NCBI GenBank assembly: GCA_012934845.2
Contig: WNNJ02000511.1
Location: forward strand, 97,502 to 161,501
Length of the DNA: 64,000 nucleotides
Origin: Pomphorhynchus laevis
Taxonomy: Eukaryota > Acanthocephala > Palaeacanthocephala > Echinorhynchida > Pomphorhynchidae
Direction of reading: 5' to 3'
Positions within the stretch are counted from its first letter, which is position 1. Every line of letters begins with the position of its first letter. The translations under genes and the position numbers were made by a program. Of this stretch, positions 44,956 through 57,262 are shown in pieces. The notes beneath the pieces were generated by a model. The model was not told the DNA's origin and did not search any database. It saw only the letters and a program-made list of their open reading frames with translations.

Positions 44956-47900
44956 TAGTCAATTCTGCTTATCTTTAAATAGTATTTAGAAACGGTTCAG
45001 AAGAGACAAGACGTATATTTATTTAATCAAATTTCGATTAGTTTAAAATGAAATTCAGATTTAAAATTTTAATTACAACATTCAAAATTTAAATTCGTGT
45101 CAGTTTAATCAAATTTTACTCATTCTTAATTACATTTGATTGAACGCGATATGAATGAAATTTGAAGAATTTAAAGGATATTGAAAATATTTTGAAGTTA
45201 AAATCCTAACACTTGAGATATTCTAATAGTTTAATGTCCAATATATTTTTAAACACGAGTGGAAAACATTTCATTTATATTCAACAAGTGTTGGATGTTA
45301 TGTTCTTTTCAACTAAAATAGTAGTAATCTATCATAACATATCACATTTTATAATATATCACAAAAGTACTCTTAAATGTAGACACTATGAACTCTTCTT
45401 ATTTATTTATGACACAATGTAAGTTTAATATTTTAGGTTAATTTGATATTTGACATTATTTGCGAATAAGTGTTTATCGATTATTGTATTTACATCAAAA
45501 TTGTATCAACATTATGATCAGCAACTAAAACGAGTTGTTGTTTGATTTTTGTGTTCAAATTTTGTGCTGCTTGAGAGCTATCTCAACCAAAGCAAAAATA
45601 TATTTAGAAATATATCAATCCTTATCTGTATTTTAAATTATTAAATATCCAGGAATAATCAGGTATAGTTGTTAAATTTTTAAATATCAAGGAACAATTG
45701 TCTATACTTGATTGTTCCTGGATATTTAAAAATACATATGTATTTGTTATATCATTATAAATCAATTGTTCACTTATACAATGATGATGACTTGGATAGA
45801 GTATTATATATAAAATGATATATATGATAATAATACATATAATTATATATTTACATCATATATGGAGATTGAATTAATATATAAATTAAAGATTTTAAAG
45901 TTTTTAAAATTTTTTTAAAAAACTTTTTTTTAAAGTTTTTTGTTGAAATTTTCACCAAAATCAATAGATAAAATTTTCTTTAAATATATACATATGTAAA
46001 TACTTAAAACTGTTGTTAAATATATCAAAATTCACTTAAGATATGATTTCACAAAGATGAAATTAAAAGATGATATTAATAAAACTCAATAATCTCGTAT
46101 TCAAATTCTCCTAATATAATCAAATTCTCCTTATTTGATTAATAAATATTTAAGAACTTAATGCAAATACATTGACTTCTCGCAAAGATGTAGGGACAGT
46201 AAGTTTATGACATGCAAAGCCTTAGCGACAAAGGGTGTGTATTGAATCAACATATACAATGATGATTATTTGGAGATAGTAAATAAAACAATAAATAATC
46301 GTCATTGTTTTTGAGAAGCATGACTGGAAAAATAGTCCAAAATCTTTGTTTGTTTGAAATATATTTATGTTGCACGTCCTGATTACATTACATCGATTAC
46401 ATTAATTAAGTTCTGATTACATTAAAATAATAAAACTAATTCTTTCGTTTCTATAAATTTATTAAAATATTTATAACTATCACTATACAGTTGCAGTTAA
46501 TTTTATTTTATCTTATTTCAATAAATAAAGGTACATTATGTAAATGATTTTATTGAATATAAATTTTTTTATAATATAAAAATAATAATATATAATATTA
46601 TATAAAAGGAAAATACATTTTTACGATAAAAAATCATAATTTTATCTTAAAATAAACAATTTAAAAAGATTAATTTGTTATTTTTAAATTTAACGTTCAA
46701 GTTTATTTGCTAATTTCAAAATTAAAAATAAAATTTGAATTATAATTTTATTGTATTATTCAACGTGTTTCTCTAGCAATGTGGATTAGTTTATTTAGCA
46801 AGTAACAATATTTTATCAAAATTTAATCGCTTTTTGATAATAAAAAATTAGAAGAAATTTTTCTACAAATATTTTGTAGTTAAATTTCACATACACATAA
46901 AAGTTAATGCGTTTCAAGTTAATATAGTTTATTCGTGAGCTCAACTAATTAAGCTTTTAATTTCCTGTTCAATAAGGTTGTTGCACTATTGATTGTTAAC
47001 ATTTTTAGGCTGTTAATATTTCGGAATTCGGTGTTTCGTCCTAAATTTAAAACTTAACTTCGGTTTTTTGTAATTTTGATCTACCAGTTTCTTTATTAAA
47101 AGATTTCAAAAGCAAGTAAAATTTGAAGAAACTTAATTTTATAATTTTAAAATGTTGTTATTTTGCTCCCCATTTTGTCAGAACGTAACTATTTGAGATT
47201 AATTTCTATGGAAAATCACTTTTGTTATTTAAGCGGATCATGCTGTTTTTTGACGTAAAAGTCATTTAAATATGTTTGCTTACCCGGTTTTGCAGCCATT
47301 TCAACTTAGATTTGAGTTATTTTTATAATTCTACAGCGATTTATCTTGTAGCTTATTCGCTATCGACTTGGAAAAACTACTCGTTAAAATAAATTTTGGA
47401 ATCACTGTATTATATACTGTGTTTAGGAAAGCGTAAAGCAAAAGTTTTACGGATGCACTAGTTCAAAACACGGTCATCATCAAAGCACATTATTTTTCAT
47501 AATGGTAAGCAAAAACAGAGATGCAAAAGTTAAGATGTTTATCTTTTGTTTTTGCTGAACACATGTGATATTCTTTTCGGTTTCGATTACGTGAAAATGA
47601 GAGCTAAGATTGAGAACGGATATTGTTCTTAGGAACACAGCAAAATCTAGTGTTAATGTGACCTGGCAATTCTTGTCATATCACACCCGTATTGTTTTCT
47701 ACTGAAATTGTTTTGAAAAGTTGTGAACATCTAAAACGTGCTTAATCACATAGTGATTAATCACCAATAAGCCAGTTCAATCGACGTAAATCAGTTCATT
47801 CTGTTATAAAAGTCTCAAATAAATCACGTTGAATAAGCATCAATAAATTTGTTCTAGTATCTTGACGACTTTTGAAGTTTTAAAATTTTTCTGCGACAAA

Positions 47901-48770
47901 TAATTTAACTGCATTTATGCACCTAAAGAATACGCCCATTTTCAGTTATTAAGCTTTTCGGTAATTTTAGCTTTTAGTATTTCAGTTTTTAAAGTAATTT
48001 ATAGAAAAATAAAGCAATTTGCGAAAAATTTGAAACACAATGTTCTAAATTTAAGCATTTAATCTACATATTATCGCATTTAAAATTACTTCTAATATTA
48101 TGATAAAATAGATGTTCGTATATAACATTAAAAATAAATATTAATATTATTTAACATAAATATTATATAAATAATATTATATAATGTTAATATGTAATAT
48201 TTCGTATTTTAATTTGGTAAATTTTAATATTAACGAAAATATCATTAATTATATTACAGTAAAGATATGAAATATATGTACGATTTATTAAATAAGTAAG
48301 CAAAATAAATAAGTGAATATGAGTTTGTTCAGAACTGTGCAAAAATATTTTATTTTATAAAAAATATTTTATTATTAAACAAATTTCAATTTTTTAAAAT
48401 ATCAATATTTTTCTCTCGTTTAAAAAATCTAAACTATATAAAGATATGAAATATAATTAGTAAAAATTGATGAAATTGTCGAAGTTGTCATGGGTGTGAT
48501 ATATATTATCATATTATGAATATGATTAGTCAAAGCATACTTAAAAATTAATTATGGCCAAAGTCTTAAGATATTCTTCAATCTATGTTTAAACCTTTTA
48601 ATAGTAAGATAATTCACTAATGTTTATGATTCATTGGATAACCGAAAATACAGTGTGTTGTATGATTGCTTCTGAGACCTCATAGCTCACTTAATTTTAA
48701 GCTTTATAGAATATGAATTTGTTTATAACTTTTTAAAAAAGGGCTAAATTATATAAAGATATGAAATATA
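44956..48770. other. Long AT-rich intergenic stretch
   Basis: No gene is supported in about 3.8 kb upstream of AK1. Only A/T-rich sequence, a hairpin at 45676-45733 and short dispersed words are visible. 47000-47900 is slightly less A/T-rich but contains no frame or exon series that I can connect. Confidence 0.45.
45676..45733. repeat. Inverted repeat, 23-bp arms
   Basis: Arms 45676-45698 (atttttaaatatcaaggaac...) and 45711-45733 pair with one mismatch across a 12-base spacer. A third, partial copy of the arm (aatatccaggaataatc) lies at 45646-45662, so the hairpin may come from a decayed repeat. Confidence 0.7.
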
Positions 48771-49050
48771 TGATATAATATATTGATGATATATGTGTAA
48801 TTTATTCTAACAAATTTTATTCAATAAGCGAACAAATTTATCCAAGTAGCCTTTTTACTAATAGAACTAAAATTAATGATAAAGAAGGTATATATCTAGA
48901 TATGAACATTAAATTAACATTAACTAAAACTACTATTAATTTATATCGTAAAGATGACATATTTAAATTTACAAGAAACATATTTTTGCATGAGCATTCA
49001 TGCATACCATATAATATAAAATATATACATTAAATAATGAAATTTTAAGA
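48771..49050 (+). mobile_element. PLE RT palm fragment
   Basis: Encodes an YIDDICVIYSNKFYSIS-like stretch, then [22 protein letters not shown] sequence and [14 protein letters not shown]. Homologous to 36544-36810, with small indels. Confidence 0.75.
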
Positions 49051-49309
49051 ATTGCAACAATTTGTAATGATATAACGAAGGTATATATCTAGATATTATA
49101 TATCTCTTTGATTTTATTTCCCTGATGCTCAGTTGGATTCATAAAATCAACCCGTTGATTGTTTTAAAATATAAATTTAATTGGACGTCACATTAATTAA
49201 GCCGATCCTTTTTTACCAGACTTGACGGATATAAATTAACATAAAATTTAGAGCCAAGTACCCTTATCCTAATTACAGATATAAATGAATCTGAACTGTA
49301 TAAAGATAG

Positions 49310-49640
49310 GAAATATGTTCCGATATATTGTGATGTGTATTAAACTCTAATAATTTTTATATAATTAGTGAACAAATTTATGCAGAAAGCCTTATTCTTA
49401 ACAAAACCAATAGTAATGATAAAGAAGGTGTATATCTAGATATGAACATTAAATTAACATTAACTAAAACTACTATTAATTTATATCGTAAAGATGACAT
49501 ATTTAAATTTACAAGAAACATATTTTTGCATGAGCATTCATGCATACCATATAAAATACAAACAATTAAATAATGAAATTTTAAGAATTGCCATATATTT
49601 GTTTTCTTCAAAATCATTTAAATAATTTTTTAAATAATTA
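49310..49640 (+). mobile_element. PLE RT palm fragment, second copy
   Basis: The same segment as 48771-49050 starting at FRYI, with [36 protein letters not shown] and a truncated ILRIA region. The two fragments are in tandem, about 260 bp apart. Confidence 0.75.
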
Positions 49641-49749
49641 TTTAAAACTGGGATAGTTTAATCATTAAGTCAAACAGAAAATTTGTAAAATAAACAAATC
49701 TTCAAAGTATTACAAAAATAAATTTAAATATATGAATTTAAACTAATTT

Positions 49750-49930
49750 ACATAGCAATGACCAAATACACGCTAATGATGTGTCATCTTAATCAGATGA
49801 CATACATCATTAGCGTGTATTTGGTCGTTACTATGTTGGGACAAGGAATAGGGTTGAACCCTAATAAGATTGAAGTTTTTCTTTATGATTTCTAATCTTA
49901 ATTCTGATGCATCGTATATTATATAAAATC
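49750..49930 (+). repeat. PLE-tail repeat with perfect palindrome
   Basis: 49753-49835 is a palindrome: gaccaaatacacgctaatga is followed by its exact complement after a centre that also pairs (gtcatc/gatgac). It duplicates and inverts the ccaaataca...taatgatg block of the PLE tail. The remainder (ctatgttgggacaaggaata, then the ttctgatgcatcg block) is a normal but diverged tail. Confidence 0.75.
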
Positions 49931-51110
49931 TTTAGATTAAAGTATGTAGACTCATGTAACTAATCGGATAGTTTTAATTTATCTTAGATTTAGCTCGTTT
50001 GATACTTTCGGTTTTAAACACTCATATTAAAGTTAATTACGCTAAGTGATAAATTTTGTAAAGAAAGTCATCAAAATCAACTCAAAACTGTAAGTTAGTT
50101 CTTACATATATCCATGATACAGCTTGCATATATCCATGATACAATGAAATTCTATGTTCGACAATATATAACTCCAATTGGAATCTTTCGATTCCAATTG
50201 TAAATTTATTTTTTTAATAAAAAATAAAATATTAATTAATAATAAATGTATAACTGATGTACAATTGATTACTAAAATAAATAGTTTATGATTTTAAAAA
50301 TAAGGTTGAAGTAATTGTTGTAAAACTGATATTTAAGATCAATATTATTTAAACAGTGATGATGTATTTTAAATATTAGGTACCTAATATTTTAAATATA
50401 AGGTACAAATATTTAAAATATTAAAATATAAGGAACATTTTAATATTCATTTTTAGTGCAAATTTAATTACTAATTCGTTAGTAATTAACTTGTACTATA
50501 TATTTGAGAGCTTATTCTGTATTTTATTTATTAATGTTTTAAATTTAGTTGTAACAATTTGATCGTGATTGCTTATTTGTTTTTATTTTGTGCCAGATCA
50601 CCTCATTCGTAAAGATGTCAAAATTTTCGAAATTAATGTTATGCCACACGATACGGGTGTGATCAAATTTATAATTAATTGATATGAGTGATTTGTTATG
50701 CTTAATTATTCATGTAATAAATCTTATGCCTGCCTGGGAAATATATCAGTTATCACAATCTCTACATTTGACCCTATACTTGCTATTGAGCCTTTTTTAT
50801 TTGGAGCGAAAACATTTACCAAGAGAATCCATATTGTTGACGTGTTGAAGAACCTTGCCTCAACAGGTGAGGTTTATAAGAAAAGAGGTAATAATTGACG
50901 AAGCATAAAAGTCCAAGTTATATTTGACCATGTTTAAGAATTCTAAGGGCCGGCAATGATAATGCATTACCGATATTGCACAATGTATGCATGGTTAATT
51001 TATTCTGCAAAAGCTTATAATTTTATTTAAACGCAGCTTTGATATTGATATCGGTACTAAGCATTATTTTTAGAATTGGAGCTTTTTTAAATCAGTTTTC
51101 ACAGCTTGTT
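49931..51110. other. AT-rich intergenic stretch
   Basis: No gene supported. It contains a doubled catatatccatgatacag word (50103, 50127) and a self-complementary aggtacctaatatttt region at 50375-50440. A 66-codon frame at 50698-50898 has no recognisable features. Confidence 0.4.
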
Positions 51111-51119
51111 TTATCATCA

Positions 51120-52396
51120 CTTGAGAGTAACGATACTTAGTTTCTTCAGACAGGTTCTCTCGAATGAATACTGTAGTTTAAGGTATAGGATTTTGCATTA
51201 AGGACGATTATTACTCGTCTTAATCCCTCTTAGGCTTCCTTCTGGAAGATATTCAAGAAGGAGAAGTTTGTCTGCTGACGGGAGAGGGTATACGGTTGGA
51301 TTGGCAGCGTAGGCCTTGATAGAGTTTTAAAAAAGACACTAGCCCTACATAATAATGGAGTCACGCTTTCTTACCAGCCAATCCTGCCTTGAGGTGACTT
51401 CAGGAGCAGAGATTTATCTATTATAGGTATCGTTAACTCAAAGGCCCACTTCCGGGCACCTCAAAATCCGTCTCTTCCCTCTCTTCTTGAGTTTGTCAGC
51501 TTTGGACAGCCGATCAAAGAAAAGAAGTAGCCGTCACAATGCTGTTACCCACACCATCCGATGTAGCTGGCATCAACATCAGCGTAGAATATTTTTACTT
51601 AAGCAAAATCCGGTTTCATGTCCCAAAAACATGCGACCATTTTTTTTTCAAAATTTCCTTATCTCTAACTACGAAAAAGCGCTTGCGCATAGAATCCGCG
51701 ATCATTTAAGTAGATGTAACTTGATCCCACCGAGCTTTCATGGATTTGTCAAAGGTTGCTCGGTCCATTCAGCAATTGGTAAAGTACATCCGTTTTATCA
51801 GGATAACATTCATCAGCTTGCTGTGACTGCTATTCTTGATTTTTATGCTGCATTTGACGGATCTCCATTCCTTTAGTTATCTTCTCTCTTAGGGCCCTCG
51901 GGCTGTCTTAGAGAATTGCTTACAAGGGTGGAAATATTGTTGTATACCTAGCGATTATTCTATGAAGACGGCCTTGATGCACGTCAGTTCTACCCTATTA
52001 CGGGTGTCTCAAAGATCCCCACTTTCTCCAATCTTGTATCTTGCTGTATCCATTATACTCTAAGAAAAATTTAAACGCGATCAACATCTTGTGGTATACG
52101 CTAATAATACCACAGCCCTGTTCCGTAGATGATGCAAATATGTAGTCTCTGACATCAGCCGTTCATTTTTAACATTTAAGATCAGCTACCCATATCCAAT
52201 CTTGTTATCAACTCCTCTAAATCGCAGGTGGTCGTTTTTTTATGGCGCCCCTGTCACCAAAAAGAAACTTAATTAACTAACACTATCTGCACTCTTTTCC
52301 ATTTTGCAGCTTCAACCACTCCCCATCTTCACGAGTCTAGTAAAATATCTGGGATTCACCGTTACGGTGAACTGGTCGGCGAAAGCTAACATGGTC
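51120..52396 (+). mobile_element. LINE-A copy E, internal ORF2 fragment
   Basis: Corresponds to 11812-13060 of copy D: the linker after the endonuclease through the RT thumb, with ALAHRIRDHLSRCNLIPPSF, VHSAIGKV and ILDFYAAFDG. The palm catalytic motif is altered at 52102-52110 and the frame is broken many times. It lacks both ends; its 3' side stops abruptly against the minus-strand RT-nuclease remnant, and the missing 3' end is not found on the far side. Confidence 0.85.
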
Positions 52397-52409
52397 TACG
52401 TATCTTATA

Positions 52410-54225
52410 TAATTTTTTTTAAACGGAAAAATTTGTTTTAGTAAAGCATACAATCAAGGTTACCCGCAAATGGGTCCAAAAATGTCGAGCAATAAACTGC
52501 TGAATTGGATACTGGATACAGCTACGAAGACGAGTCGGCTGGGTGTTTGAATGTACTACGCATGGGAGTACCTCGTGTTGACCGTGGACTCCGGAGACAG
52601 GCCGATATTGACCGAGCAATTTCGAAGCTTATTTTTCTTTTTAGTCTAATAGCTATATCACTGTAGCGTATGTGTCCTTGTTGAGCTAAAGCAATCGCAA
52701 TAGTCTTTACTAGCATACTAGCTTCTTTGCCGAAACCCCCTGATGTTGAAAAGACGAGCGGGATAAAGGAGCTGTTTTCTATCCTTCGGATTCTTTCGAG
52801 GTACTTGGATTTTTTTCTTTTTTCGTTATAATCGAAAGCGTTGTCAGGACTGCGTATTGTGTTCGATTGAGCATGAGAAGAAAAGACATTGACGTCGAAG
52901 AACGTCCGCTCGAATCGAGATCCGTGTAAACCGGAGCAGACAATATCCAGACGGGCACATTGTTTGGTAGTAGTCGCTGGATTTTCAAAACGGGTGCTCT
53001 CGGGAACGTTCGATAACTCCGGTTCAATCCCAACGTTGTGAGCAACTTGGCTTAGCGCTGATGCTATAGTGTCCCGAACCGCATTATGGCGAATAATCGG
53101 AAGACCACCATGTTTGCATGATAGTGCATGGGGAAGATTGATCTTCGAGCCACAGTAACAATTACACGTTTCAATCTCAGGCTCGATACTGCCATACCGT
53201 GCATTAAGTGCGTCGTGAAATTCGTTTGCTGACAAATAGAATTGTTCTTGTCGAAGTGGTAAAGCGCTTAGCCAAGAAGACGCACCGTGGTGTGCTGCAT
53301 GTTTAATGGAATTCTGGGTGACTGGGGCTAGTTTGCTAATAATCTTTGAGGCGCGTTCTTGGTGTGAATTGAACCGGAATTGAGTGATTTCGCGGAGGAT
53401 TGCATTTTGTTTTTCTCGTAGGTTGTCGCCAGTCAACTCATCGACATATGAGGAAACCAACATTGTCGCTGATGCTTGTTCAAGTGTGGCAACGAAAGTT
53501 GGCGAGTTTATCCCGATACCTCCAAATTCAAGAGGTGAGCACAAAATATCCGTCATCTCCTTGTTCGGCTTGAAAGTTGCCAGAAGAGGCAGCAATTGCG
53601 ATTTGATAAATTCTTCGAGGTCGGACCACACTTTGTCGACTGAGCGGCATGTGCGCATTATGTGAATCCATTTCGACTGGATCGAGTGAACCATGCCAGC
53701 GTAGGCTACGTGTGGGTCGATTCTGGCCACCATACTCAGACGCTCGACAAGAGCTTTCCATTTTGCAAACATGATTGCGGTAGAAGATTGTTCGTAATCG
53801 TCAAAACCAATTGGGGTTCCCAGAACATCTATGCCAGCTGTTGTTGAATTGATACTAGAATCAGGGAGAAGATCATTATGTATCGGAGAGTAAGACAGAA
53901 TATTAGATTTGTGTGGGTTAGTAAAATAGCCGAATTTTGGTCCCTCTGTTTTAAGGGCATCCCAAACTTGCCTCAACACATCCAGTGGTCCGACAAAGTT
54001 GGCGTCATCGGCATACCATATCTGATAAACGGATGGTACTTGGCGTTTTATCGTTTCGATAAGAGGAAGAGATGTCATTGCAAATCCAGCCATCGCAAAT
54101 GGGTCACCATGGGTGAACCCTTCGACTGAGAAAATGCTGTTTTCGCCAATTGTAAGCTCAGAAGGACTAGCATAAATATTGCGCAGTGAACAGGAGAGAG
54201 CCGGACATACATATGTTATGTATGC
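52410..54225 (-). mobile_element. RT-nuclease retroelement remnant 1
   Basis: A long minus-strand frame (54093-52522, 523 codons, open further upstream to about 54213) encodes the 3' half of a retroelement protein: VEGFTHGDPFAM (RT motif B) then IWYADDANF at residues 25-33, and a thumb. A Cys/His cluster follows (C310, C312, C314, H322, C326), then RHNAVRD (335-341), RLDIV with D383, and FFDVNVF with D400, a spacing reminiscent of PD-(D/E)XK nucleases. Non-LTR elements of the CRE/R2 type carry restriction-like endonucleases C-terminal to the RT; placement here is uncertain. Similar RT-plus-FFDV proteins are common in animal genomes. It is 5' truncated near 54225. Confidence 0.75.
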
Positions 54226-54385
54226 TAAATCAATATTTAATAATTAAATAACAATTATAAATAATTGTTATAAGATTTTATATAATTTATATCTTTATAT
54301 CAATATATTTTTATATCAATATAATTTTTTATCAATATATATTTTATATCAATATAATTTATATCAATATAATTTAAGCAAAAGA
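54226..54385. repeat. AT-rich spacer with atatcaatat tandem units
   Basis: 54290-54375 contains about five imperfect copies of a 15-17 bp unit built on tatatcaatataat. The preceding part resembles the A/T end of PLE-tail repeats (aattataaataattgttata). It separates the two divergently oriented RT-nuclease remnants. Confidence 0.65.
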
Positions 54386-54389
54386 TTGG

Positions 54390-55520
54390 CTTCCTTCTTC
54401 GATGCATCCCCTGCTATGGAAGTAAAACGCTTCAACTTTTCGACACTGAAGTTTGAACAATATTGAGTGAAATACTCAATGTGCCACTACCCAACGAAGC
54501 CTGGAGGGAAACGACCTTACCGATCCGTCTAGCTCTGGGTGTTTACCAGCTATTGGAGGCTGCCTTTCCTGCGTTTGGTTTATCCATCAAGAACACAATG
54601 GAACTGAAGAAGATACTGCTACGGAAATGTCCGCCGTTAACCCTTCGCCCTTTAGAATCAGAATAGCAAAATACCACAAATCAATGGAACGCGGAATATC
54701 GGACGACCATTCCATCGGATCAAATATCTCACAAACAATGGATGGCCGAACACTGCGAAGCGTGCCAATGAAGACTTGTCGACGAAGCACGGACAACTGA
54801 ATTTTGAGCCCGACTCATCGCAGTAGCATCAAAGTGGTCCGGGGTGTTCCTTGAAGCACCGCCGATCACATCCGTCGGCACACGACTTGATGACCGATCT
54901 ATTTCTATCCCCGTGGCGTTGAGGCTCAATGCTTTCAACGGCATCAGTATATCTGCGGAGTTTCGGTCCCCCGGCACAGTGTTCATGCCTTAGACTGCAA
55001 CAGGATAACGTCTCGTCATTATCGACATGTTGCGGTCAACGAGATTTTGAGAATGGCCTTCGCTGCCTCAGGATCGCCCTCCTGACTCGAACCGGTAGGC
55101 TTAGCGCGAGACGATGGCAAACGAACCGATGGTGCGACTCTTATGCCATGGAAAACTAGCCGTATAATCGTTTGGGATTTCACTTGCCAGAACACCCTGG
55201 CCGCCAGTCATGTCGCACATGCGGTGTCTTCTGCTAGCGCTGTTGCACCCACGCGGATCAGCTCAATCGAACCAAATATAGCTGCTTCGAGGATCGACAA
55301 TATTTGTTCGTCCCCATCGCCATCGAAACATTTGGCGCGGTCGGTCCCAGCGCACCAGCGCATCTGCGTTTTTGAGGCAGCTTGGTTCTAGGTTGAGGGG
55401 GACAACCGGTGATAAACTCGCATTCAGCTGGCTCATGCAATGAATCAGCGCAGCCGTGCAACGAGGAAATGCGGCATCCTTTTTAGAATCGGTTGGAGAT
55501 CCCTTCCTAGGCAACTACCT
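54390..55520 (+). mobile_element. RT-nuclease retroelement remnant 2 (3' end)
   Basis: Plus-strand pieces of a second, distinct element of the same general plan, without its RT palm: LPNEAWRETTLPIRLALGVY (near 54480), FLEAPPITSVGTRLDD (near 54850), [35 protein letters not shown], then [17 protein letters not shown] (about 55160-55210) and GDKLAFSWLMQ with VQRGNAASFLESVG near the end. The DGKR-D and VWDFT residues resemble a PD-(D/E)XK nuclease core. The fossil is broken in several places. It is back to back with remnant 1, and a 322-bp piece (54995-55316) is duplicated at 58813-59134. Confidence 0.7.
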
Positions 55521-55539
55521 TATTATTTAATTCATATTT

Positions 55540-55720
55540 ATTTCTTTGCTCAAGTTAAAATAAAAAATTGAAATTTAAAATAAAAGTCAATTTTTATGAA
55601 TTGACTTACAAATAGTAGACGATGTATCAGAATAAGGATTAGATGTCATCAGGAGGAACTGCTATGCTACCAGGTCTCGGATACTATTGATCGACCTAAC
55701 ATATGGTATTATTTAGTATT
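55540..55720 (-). repeat. PLE-tail repeat
   Basis: Contains the aattgaaatttaaaataaaa end, the gatgtatcagaataagga block, catcaggaggaactgctatg and a truncated centre. Same orientation as the cluster at 29560-30800. Confidence 0.7.
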
Positions 55721-56070
55721 GTATTTTTTATTGTATGGATATATTAATCTTAAGTTTTTCAAGTATAAATATTTTACCTCAAGCTTTTCGAATCAATGTA
55801 AATGCGCTCTCATGCGGTTTCGAAAATGCCTTCAGGGACTTCGTTTACTGAGTTAGTTGGTAATTCAGAAAGTGTTTTTTTCTAGTATAATCATTTAATC
55901 AGTAACTTACTTAATCAGAAAGCTTAAACTTTTAAATTTTATTGTTTTAATTATCTGATTGTAACCTACTTATTACAAAATTTTGATGAAAATTTCTGAC
56001 TATAAGCTACTGATCACAGTCATTTCAATTCCAGATTAAAAAAGCTTTAGAGATAAATAATTACATTCAA
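55721..56070. other. Spacer without recognised features
   Basis: A/T-rich; I see no gene or repeat family here. Confidence 0.4.
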
Positions 56071-56110
56071 GATCGGCGATCGAAGCGAGGCTTCGCTTCG
56101 CTCGCCGATC
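56071..56110. repeat. 40-bp GC-rich hairpin
   Basis: GATCGGCGA pairs with TCGCCGATC at the ends, with further pairing inside (CGAAGC with GCTTCG). It stands out as a GC-rich island in A/T-rich DNA. A related cgcttcgctcg string occurs after the minisatellite at 59585. Confidence 0.7.
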
Positions 56111-56143
56111 AAAGAAAGATACTTTTTGTTTCTAATAGTGCAA

Positions 56144-56250
56144 TGAAAGACGTCTGTCCTCGTGAAAGACGTATGTCTTCATGAAATACGTATGTCCCCA
56201 TGAAAGACGTAGGTCCCAATAAAAGACGTCTCTCCATATGAAATACGGTG
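56144..56250 (+). repeat. 19-bp minisatellite, about 5.5 units
   Basis: Unit tgaaagacgtatgtcccca with substitutions. The short minus-strand frame across it is only the translated repeat. Confidence 0.85.
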
Positions 56251-56962
56251 CAGATGCACACTTTTGCCCCGTCTTTTTTAAACCGACTTTGGAAGCAGCT
56301 GTATAGTTGGCAAATAATTTATCATACAATTTGTCGTGTTAATCAGCACTCGTATGGCCCGTATCGACAGATATTTCTAATAAACTGCTAAGATTAATTA
56401 ATATTGTTATTGTTAGCATATTTAGCGCCTGTGAGATATTACTTTCTGGTAAGATTTATATGAATTAATATTTAATTAAATGTCATAGTTAATATACTTT
56501 ATTTCAATAAACAAATGCAAGTCATCTTTGAATAAACTGCAGTCGATTAAAATGCAAAGCAAATATTGATAATTTTATACAAAATATTAATAAATCGTAG
56601 TTTATTAAAAAATTAATAATTTTTAAATTATTGTTTTTTATTTATTACTTTTGTATTTTATAAAGGTGTTTTCGTCTCAGCAAGTGCTCTTGAACATTTC
56701 GATGACACACATAACATTATATGGCATCAATATTAAACGAATGCTAATAATTGCCATTATATAAATAGATCATTATTAAATTAGATATTTGGTATCAATA
56801 AACATAAATTTGTAAGAAAATAATTCACTAATTAATAAGAATATCTTCCTGTCTGATATCTTATAATTTATTTTGAGTGGGAAATGCTTGACAACGGCGC
56901 GCTTATAAGCCCACTAAGGATAATAAAAAATATCAAACTGATAAAAAAATAATTCCGTAGAC
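56251..56962. other. AT-rich spacer
   Basis: No gene or repeat family recognised. Confidence 0.4.
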
Positions 56963-57262
56963 GAATTCAGCCCCGTTCGTTCAGTCCTTTTGTTCAGTCT
57001 GTTCGTTGCGTTTGTTCGTTGAGTTTATTCGTTGAGTTCGTTCGTTGAGTTTATTCGTTGAGTTCGTTCGTTGAGTTCGTTCGTTCAGTCCATTCGTTCA
57101 ATCCGTTCATTGAGTCCGCTCGTTGAGTCCGCTAATTTAGTCCATTCGTTGGGTCTGTTCGTTAAGTCCATTCGTTGAGTCTGTTAGTTGAGTCCGTTCG
57201 TTCAGTCTGTTCGTTCAGTTCGATCGTTAAGTTCAATCGTCAAGTCCGTTCGTTCGGTTAGA
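56963..57262 (+). repeat. 13-bp minisatellite (gttcgttgagtcc type)
   Basis: About 300 bp of imperfect units gttcgttgagtcc and gttcgttcagtcc; roughly 23 units, with ttg/ttc and agt/cgt variants mixed along the array. Confidence 0.85.

Noticed and set aside
47677-50668. Possible terminal inverted repeats (tatcacacccgtattgt and its diverged complement) of a 3-kb DNA transposon
   Set aside because: Only about 15 bp match, with no transposase between and no target-site duplication.
50698-50898. 66-codon plus-strand frame (ACLGNISVITISTFDP...)
   Set aside because: No recognisable motif, no neighbouring exons and no element context; treated as chance.
56132-56329. Minus-strand 65-codon frame
   Set aside because: Mostly the 19-bp minisatellite translated.
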